In this document: positions 59,075 through 64,000 of the stretch, piece after piece | How positions within the stretch are numbered: position 1 is the stretch's first letter | How the letters are laid out: every line of letters begins with the position of its first letter | DNA from: Neomoorella carbonis | GTDB taxonomy: Bacteria; Bacillota; DSM-521; Neomoorellales; Neomoorellaceae | NCBI RefSeq assembly: GCF_045278715.1 | Contig: NZ_CP136420.1 | Location: 1,178,001 to 1,242,000, forward strand | Direction: 5' to 3' | Length of the DNA: 64,000 bases | Notes under the pieces: generated by a model | Told to the model about the DNA's origin: nothing | Database searches by the model: none | What the model saw: only the letters and a program-made list of their open reading frames with translations | Made by a program: the position numbers and the translations under genes

Positions 59075-60172
59075 ATGGCAGCAGAAGTTTTCTGGGCTGA
59101 TATGCGTACTAAAAAGGGTAAAAATCTGGTGAATAAGGTTGCCAGCTTATGGCGTAAAGCCGGTTTTAAAAAGGCCATTGAGCCTGAAGATCTGGTGGCG
59201 ATTAAAATCCACTTCGGCGAAAGAGGTAATCTGGCCTATATTAACCCCGTTTTTGCCCGCCAGGTGGTAGAACTGGTTAAGGCCAGCCGGGGTAAGCCCT
59301 TCCTAACGGATGCTAATACCCTCTATGTCGGTTCCCGGTCTAATGCCGTTGACCATTTACAAACGGCCATTGAAAACGGTTTTGCCTATGCCGTGGCCGG
59401 TGCTCCCTTAATCATAGCCGACGGCTTGAAAGGCAAGGATTATTATGAAGTGCAGGTTAACGGCAAGCACTTCCAGCAGGTTAAAATCAGCAGCGCCATT
59501 TACCACGCCGACAGCATGGTGGTTATGAGCCACTTTAAAGGCCACGAATTAACGGGTTTCGGCGGGACCATTAAAAACCTGGGCATGGGCTGCGGCAGCC
59601 CGGGGGGCAAGCAGATGATGCACAGCGACGTCCTCCCCCAGGTCCAGGAAGAAAAATGTAGCGGCTGCGGCAGGTGCCGGCTCTGGTGCCCGGCAGGAGC
59701 CATTACCGTAAATGAGAAAGCCAGCATCGATGCCGGGCTGTGCATCGGCTGCGGCGAGTGTACGGTCACCTGCCCGGTAAGGGCCATTAAAGCCAGCTTT
59801 AAGAGCGACCCGGTGGTGCTCCAGGAAAAGATTGTGGAATTTGCCTTTGGGGCCCTTAAAGACAAAAAGGATAAATGCGTCTTCTTTAACTTCGTGACTC
59901 ACGTTGCCCCTGAATGCGATTGTAACTCCTGGAACGATGCCGCTATTATTCCCGATGTCGGCATCCTGGCTTCGTGGGACCCGGTAGCCCTGGACCAGGC
60001 CAGCTTCGACCTGGCCAACGCCCAGCCCGCCCTGCCGGGAACGCGCCTGGACGGCCACGAGGGAGTCAAAGATAAATTCCTGGCCCTCAGCGGTTACGAC
60101 GGGACTCCCCTCTTAAAATACGCTGAGGAGATAGGCCTGGGAACGCGGGAATACAAGCTGGTTAAGATTTAA
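59075..60172 (+). CDS. DUF362 protein with two 4Fe-4S clusters
   Basis: Protein of 365 residues. The DUF362 region (about 1-185) includes AIKIHFGERGNLAYINPVFA and MSHFKGHELTGFGGTIKNLG. It is followed by a two-cluster ferredoxin insert, CSGCGRCRLWCP and CIGCGECTVTCP (about 192-235), and a C-terminal DUF362 part with WDPVALDQASFDL. Common in anaerobes; the electron partner or substrate is unknown. ATG 59075 follows GGGGGGAG. Confidence 0.85.
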   Translation: MAAEVFWADMRTKKGKNLVNKVASLWRKAGFKKAIEPEDLVAIKIHFGERGNLAYINPVFARQVVELVKASRGKPFLTDANTLYVGSRSNAVDHLQTAIENGFAYAVAGAPLIIADGLKGKDYYEVQVNGKHFQQVKISSAIYHADSMVVMSHFKGHELTGFGGTIKNLGMGCGSPGGKQMMHSDVLPQVQEEKCSGCGRCRLWCPAGAITVNEKASIDAGLCIGCGECTVTCPVRAIKASFKSDPVVLQEKIVEFAFGALKDKKDKCVFFNFVTHVAPECDCNSWNDAAIIPDVGILASWDPVALDQASFDLANAQPALPGTRLDGHEGVKDKFLALSGYDGTPLLKYAEEIGLGTREYKLVKI

Positions 60173-60205
60173 TTGATAACCATTCCAGCAGGAGGATTTA
60201 AAAAA

Positions 60206-60649
60206 ATGGCGAACTTATATGTTAAGAAGCTGGAAGGCAGGCCCGGCCGGCAACTGGCCTACCGCCTGGCTTACGGCTGCGATCTACTGGAAGCCCTGCA
60301 GGGCATTGTGGAAGAAGAGGATGTGCGTTTCGGGTCCATTAACTTTTTAGGTAGTGTTCTCAAGGCGAGGGTAGGATACTTTTTAGTAGAGGAAAAGCGT
60401 TTTATAACCATGGAAATAGACCAGCTTTTGGAAATTTTAAGCGGCCTGGGCAATGTTTCTTTGAAAGATGGCAAACCCTTTGTCCATGCCCATGTGACTT
60501 TCCTCGACCGTGAGGGAAAAGTTCACGGCGGCCATCTCCTGCCGGGAACTATTGTCTACGCCGGGGAAGTTTTCATTGAAGAAATTGAGCTCCCGGCACC
60601 GCCGGAGCGAGTCTATGACCCGGTGACCGGATTAAACCTGTGGGAATAA
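60206..60649 (+). CDS. PPC/DUF296-domain protein
   Basis: Protein of 147 residues. The PPC domain fold shows RLAYGCDLLEALQGIVEEE and the conserved HAHVTFLDREGKVHGGHLLP histidines. In plants PPC joins AT-hooks in DNA-binding proteins; bacterial stand-alone forms are of unknown role. ATG 60206 follows GCAGGAGG. 33 nt after the DUF362 gene, likely the same operon. Confidence 0.82.
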   Translation: MANLYVKKLEGRPGRQLAYRLAYGCDLLEALQGIVEEEDVRFGSINFLGSVLKARVGYFLVEEKRFITMEIDQLLEILSGLGNVSLKDGKPFVHAHVTFLDREGKVHGGHLLPGTIVYAGEVFIEEIELPAPPERVYDPVTGLNLWE

Positions 60650-60697
60650 GATAGGATAGATGGGGCTTATTAGATTAGCTTAGTGGGGGTGGGGATA

Positions 60698-61180
60698 ATG
60701 CTCATACCGGTGAAGGTAAAACAAATAGTCCTGGATCAGACCTTAAGCCCGGTAGTGCTGCTGAGCGACCAGGAGGAAACTCAGGTTCTACCCATCTGGG
60801 TGGGTCCCTTTGAAGCCCAAGCTATTGCCCTGGCCATGCAGGGCATCCTGACACCGCGCCCCCTAACCCACGACCTGTTGCGCTCCCTGTGTGAGAATCT
60901 GGGAGTGGAGGTCAGCAAGGTCCTGGTCCAGGATATTCGTGACGGTACCTATTATGCTGAGCTTTACCTCCGCCAGGGGGATAAAGAGATAGTTGTTGAT
61001 GCCCGGCCCAGCGATGCCATTGCCCTGGCCCTGAGGACCAACGCACCCCTCTATATCACGGAAAAAGTAGCCGCCTACACCTTAAATATCGAGGACCTGG
61101 TCAGTGCCGACCAGGTGGAGGAATTGCAGCAAATGCTCCAGGATAATAAACCCGAGGATGATAAAAAGCACCTGCATTAA
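60698..61180 (+). CDS. Bifunctional nuclease (DUF151) family protein
   Basis: Protein of 160 residues: VVLLSDQEETQVLPIWVGPF, EAQAIALAMQG and VVDARPSDAIALALRTNAPL are diagnostic of DUF151. Relatives have DNase and RNase activity. ATG 60698 follows GGGGGTGGGG. Acidic tail at the C-terminus. Confidence 0.88.
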   Translation: MLIPVKVKQIVLDQTLSPVVLLSDQEETQVLPIWVGPFEAQAIALAMQGILTPRPLTHDLLRSLCENLGVEVSKVLVQDIRDGTYYAELYLRQGDKEIVVDARPSDAIALALRTNAPLYITEKVAAYTLNIEDLVSADQVEELQQMLQDNKPEDDKKHLH

Positions 61181-61190
61181 CAGGTTTTCC

Positions 61191-61222
61191 ATCCCGGCCG
61201 GGTATAAGGCCGGGATTATTTG
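61191..61222 (+). terminator. Terminator after DUF151 gene
   Basis: Perfect 9-bp stem ATCCCGGCC / GGCCGGGAT with loop GGGTATAA and tail TATTTGT. Confidence 0.8.
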
Positions 61223-61248
61223 TAGCCAGGACTACGAAAATGTATAAT
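61220..61248 (+). promoter_or_regulatory. Promoter of miaB-mutS
   Basis: -35 TTGTAG (61220-61225), a 17-bp spacer and -10 TATAAT (61243-61248) preceded by TG. It begins in the tail of the preceding terminator. Confidence 0.65.
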
Positions 61249-61286
61249 AAAAGGAGTTACACTCTATATTTCCGGAGGGTTCAGGT

Positions 61287-62618
61287 TTGGCGGGTCAAGG
61301 GAAAACCTTTAAGATTATCACCTACGGCTGCCAGATGAATCAAAGGGACAGCGAAATGATGGCCGACCTCCTCCAGGCAGCGGGTTATGAGCCGGTGGCT
61401 GACGAGGCAGATGCCGATGTCATTATCCTTGATACCTGCTGCGTGCGGGAAAAGGCTGAAAATAAAGTTTACGGTAAATTGGGCCAGATAGAAAGGCTGA
61501 AGAGCGCCAACCCGGACCTGGTAATTGCCGTGGCCGGCTGTATGGTGCAGCAGCCCGGGGTCGCCGAAAAGATTCGCCAGCAGGCACCTTATGTCGACTT
61601 GCTCCTGGGGACCCATAATCTAACTGACTTGCCCCGGTTGATTGAGGAAGTTAGAGAGCTGCACCAGCCGCGCATAGCTGTCGGGGATGAAGGCCCGGTG
61701 GTAGAAGAGCTCCCCCGGCGCCGGGCCCGCGGAGCCCAGGCCTTTGTAACCATTACCTATGGCTGCAATAATTTTTGTACCTACTGCATCGTTCCCTATG
61801 TCCGCGGCCGGGAGAGGAGCCGCCGGCCGGAAGATATCTTAAAAGAAATCAGCGACCTGGTCGACCAGGGGGTTATTGAGGTAACCCTCCTGGGCCAGAA
61901 CGTCAATTCCTACGGGCGTGATTTAGAGGAGGAAATTACTTTTGCCGACCTGTTAACCATGGTCAACGCCATTGAGGGTTTAAAACGCATTCGCTATGTT
62001 ACTTCCCACCCCCGGGATTTTACTCCCCATCTGGTGGAAACCATCAGCCGCCTGGATAAGGTGTGCGAGCACGTACACCTGCCTGTTCAGGCCGGCAGCA
62101 ACCGCATCCTGGAACTCATGCACCGGGGCTATACGCGGGAGCATTACCTGGAGCTGGTCGCTTCTCTCCGCCGCCATATTCCGGGAATCAGCCTGACTAC
62201 CGACCTTATTGTCGGTTTTCCCGGCGAAACGGAAGAGGACTTCAGGGATACCCTGGACCTGGTGGCCAGGGTGCAGTTTGACAATGCCTTTACCTTCATG
62301 TATTCGCCGCGTAAAGGCACGGTGGCGGCAACCCTGCCCGGGCAGCTGCCCCGGGAAGTAAAGAAAGAGCGCTTGAAGCGTTTAATGGAGCTCCAGAACC
62401 AGATTAGCCTTAAGAAAAACGAAGCCCTGGTGGGGCAGGAAGTGGAAGTGCTGGTGGAAGGGCCGAGCAAAACGGATGCTTCCCAATTAAGCGGGCGCAC
62501 CCGGACCAACAAGCTGGTTATCTTCCCCGGCGATCGCAACTTAACCGGCAAGCTGGTCAATGTCCGCCTAACCCGGGCCCAGACATGGTTATTAAAAGGG
62601 GAAATCAGCCGTGCCTAA
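61287..62618 (+). CDS. miaB: tRNA-2-methylthio-N6-dimethylallyladenosine synthase MiaB
   Basis: Radical-SAM methylthiotransferase of 443 residues acting on A37 of tRNAs. The N-terminal cluster cysteines are in TYGCQMNQRDSE, DTCCVREKAENKVYG and VAGCMVQQ; the radical-SAM CxxxCxxC is CNNFCTYCIVPYVRGRERSR; TRAM domain at the end. TTG 61287 follows CCGGAGGG. mutS starts inside its last codons, an arrangement common in Firmicutes. Confidence 0.95.
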   Translation: MAGQGKTFKIITYGCQMNQRDSEMMADLLQAAGYEPVADEADADVIILDTCCVREKAENKVYGKLGQIERLKSANPDLVIAVAGCMVQQPGVAEKIRQQAPYVDLLLGTHNLTDLPRLIEEVRELHQPRIAVGDEGPVVEELPRRRARGAQAFVTITYGCNNFCTYCIVPYVRGRERSRRPEDILKEISDLVDQGVIEVTLLGQNVNSYGRDLEEEITFADLLTMVNAIEGLKRIRYVTSHPRDFTPHLVETISRLDKVCEHVHLPVQAGSNRILELMHRGYTREHYLELVASLRRHIPGISLTTDLIVGFPGETEEDFRDTLDLVARVQFDNAFTFMYSPRKGTVAATLPGQLPREVKKERLKRLMELQNQISLKKNEALVGQEVEVLVEGPSKTDASQLSGRTRTNKLVIFPGDRNLTGKLVNVRLTRAQTWLLKGEISRA

Positions 62619-64000
62619 AGGACAGGCCCTGACTCCCATGATGGAACAATACCGCCAGATTAAATCCCAGTATCCTGACAGCATCCTCTTTTTCCGCCTG
62701 GGCGATTTCTATGAGATGTTTTACGAGGATGCCGAAGTGGTATCCCGGGAACTCGACCTGGTGTTGACCTCCCGGGGCGGCAAGGAAGCGGCCCCCATGT
62801 GCGGGGTTCCCTACCACGCTGCCGATAGTTATTTAGCCCGCCTCATCGCCAAAGGCTACAAAGTAGCCATCTGTGAACAAATGGAAGATCCCCGCCAGGC
62901 CAAAGGCCTGGTCCGGCGCGAGGTTATCCGGGTGGTTACTCCGGGGACGATAATTGATGAAAAAGCCCTGCCGGCCAAGGGCAACAATTACCTGGCGGCC
63001 ATTGTGGGTGAAGGCGGCAGCTTCGGTCTGGCCTGGGCCGATGCCTCCACCGGGGAATTTCAATTTACCCTCTGCCCGGGCCTGGAAGAACTCCTTGACG
63101 AACTGGTACGCCTGATGCCGGCGGAGTATTTACTGCCCCCTGAACTGGCTGCCGATTCCTCCTTTTGCCGGCGCCTGCAGCTCTATACCAGAGGTGTAAT
63201 TACCAGCTGGGCCCCGGCGGCCGGCCCGGCAGATGCCCGGCAGGCCCTCGGCGAGCACTTTGGTAAGGAGAAATTGAGTCAGATGGAATTACCGCCGGCA
63301 GCCGCCCTGGCCGCAGCCATGGTTCTTTCCTTTCTGAAAGCTACCCAGCATAGCTCCCTGGCCCACCTGGACGCCCCGACCCCGGCAGCTGCCACCAGCC
63401 GGATGGTCCTCGACCAGGCCACCCGGCGCAACCTGGAACTGGTAGCCTGCGGCCGGGAGGAAAAGCGAGAGGGTTCTTTACTGTGGGTTCTGGATAAAAC
63501 GGTCACCGCCATGGGCGCCCGCACCCTCAGGCGCTGGCTGGACCAGCCCCTGCTGGATGTCAAGGCTATTAAGGCCCGCCAGGAAGCCGTAGCGGAGCTG
63601 GTGGACGGTTTTATTCTGCGCCAGGAATTAAGGGAAGCCCTGCAGGCGGTGCGGGATCTGGAGCGCCTGGCCGGCCGGGTAGCTTATGGGACGGCCGGCG
63701 GGCGGGACCTCCAGTCCTTGAGGGGATCCCTGGCGGTGGTGCCGGAAGTTATGGAGCTGCTGGCAGGTGTCCGGGCCGGCCTTCTGCTTGCCATCAGGGA
63801 TCAGATGGACCCCTTGACGGAACTGGTGGACCTCCTAGGCCGGGCCATTGTTGATGACCCGCCCCTCAGCGTTCATGAGGGAGGGATAATCCGGCCCGGT
63901 TACAACGCTGAGGTTGATCGCTTGCGCCAGGCGGCAGAGCACGGCCGCGAATGGATAGCCGCCCTCGAAGCTGAAGAAAGGGAACGGACGGGGATCAAGT
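62611..64000 (+). CDS. mutS: DNA mismatch repair protein MutS (partial, runs off window)
   Basis: The first 463 codons of MutS. GTG 62611 overlaps the miaB stop. The mismatch-binding domain I is clear: LTPMMEQYRQIKSQYPDSIL, then FFRLGDFYEMFYEDA with the intercalating Phe and the Glu. VTPGTIID and domain III helices follow (MGARTLRRWLDQPL). The ATPase part lies beyond the window. The frame has no stop to the edge. Confidence 0.96.
   Translation, partial: MPKGQALTPMMEQYRQIKSQYPDSILFFRLGDFYEMFYEDAEVVSRELDLVLTSRGGKEAAPMCGVPYHAADSYLARLIAKGYKVAICEQMEDPRQAKGLVRREVIRVVTPGTIIDEKALPAKGNNYLAAIVGEGGSFGLAWADASTGEFQFTLCPGLEELLDELVRLMPAEYLLPPELAADSSFCRRLQLYTRGVITSWAPAAGPADARQALGEHFGKEKLSQMELPPAAALAAAMVLSFLKATQHSSLAHLDAPTPAAATSRMVLDQATRRNLELVACGREEKREGSLLWVLDKTVTAMGARTLRRWLDQPLLDVKAIKARQEAVAELVDGFILRQELREALQAVRDLERLAGRVAYGTAGGRDLQSLRGSLAVVPEVMELLAGVRAGLLLAIRDQMDPLTELVDLLGRAIVDDPPLSVHEGGIIRPGYNAEVDRLRQAAEHGREWIAALEAEERERTGIK

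Overview
The window looks like the chromosome of a thermophilic, spore-forming acetogenic clostridium close to Moorella. This is inferred from the GC-rich housekeeping genes, the frequent GTG and TTG starts behind strong purine-rich ribosome sites, the Firmicutes order tepA-ylzJ / spoIIIE / rodZ / recA-recX / rny / ymdB, two S-layer-homology (SLH) proteins, and a complete anaerobic cobalamin operon. No ribosomal RNA or tRNA gene, CRISPR array or DDE-type insertion sequence was seen.

Region 1 (1-19.4 kb) is a defence and toxin-antitoxin island in active rearrangement. Four near-identical rpn genes (PD-(D/E)XK nuclease plus DUF4351) occur as dispersed direct repeats and divide the island into cassettes. 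The rpn1-rpn2 interval holds ghosts: the 3' end of a helicase, the 3' end of a nucleotidyltransferase and a piece of hicA. The rpn2-rpn3 interval holds a two-gene system: a 1306-residue coiled-coil and beta-rich protein, then a DEAD-box/DUF1998 helicase that is split by a small deletion. The rpn3-rpn4 interval holds a DUF433/DUF5615 pair, an rpn fragment, an orphan Phd antitoxin with a gutted VapC, and a truncated epimerase. After rpn4 come a VapBC pair with a palindromic operator, a decayed excisionase-type antitoxin with a truncated PIN toxin, and an intact MntA-HepT pair. The rpn copies differ in steps of exactly 24 bp in an internal coding repeat. Each carries a strong in-frame internal ribosome site expected to produce the C-terminal domain alone (RpnS-like antitoxin). 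Three carry a conserved leader, two of them with an intact 22-codon leader peptide.

Region 2 (19.4-26.9 kb) holds a membrane metal hydrolase, two tandem secreted SLH proteins, a Panacea-domain protein, a HicB fragment, and the tepA-ylzJ pair pointing away from spoIIIE.

Region 3 (27-40.4 kb) is a co-directional housekeeping cluster for chromosome segregation, cell shape, ribosome modification, recombination and RNA turnover: spoIIIE, rodZ, rimO, a membrane protein, an FtsH-like protease, thpR, recA, recX, rny, ymdB and a PHP phosphoesterase. Between recX and rny lies a promoter-to-terminator unit of about 220 nt without an ORF. Its ends pair in a long closing stem, making it a candidate 6S-like RNA. 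The rny reading frame lacks a normal start codon for its full membrane anchor.

Region 4 (40.4-57.1 kb) is a 19-gene cobalamin operon headed by a cobalamin riboswitch and terminator: cobU, cbiD-E-T-L-F-G-H-J-X-C-P-B-A, cobT, cobS, pduX, cobD, cobC. It covers cobalt insertion, ring contraction, amidation, aminopropanol-arm synthesis and lower-ligand attachment, which suits an acetogen that needs corrinoid for the Wood-Ljungdahl pathway. Region 5 (57.1-64 kb) holds a small HTH-like gene, guaB, a DUF362 ferredoxin-like protein, a PPC-domain protein, a DUF151 nuclease, miaB, and mutS, which runs off the window end.
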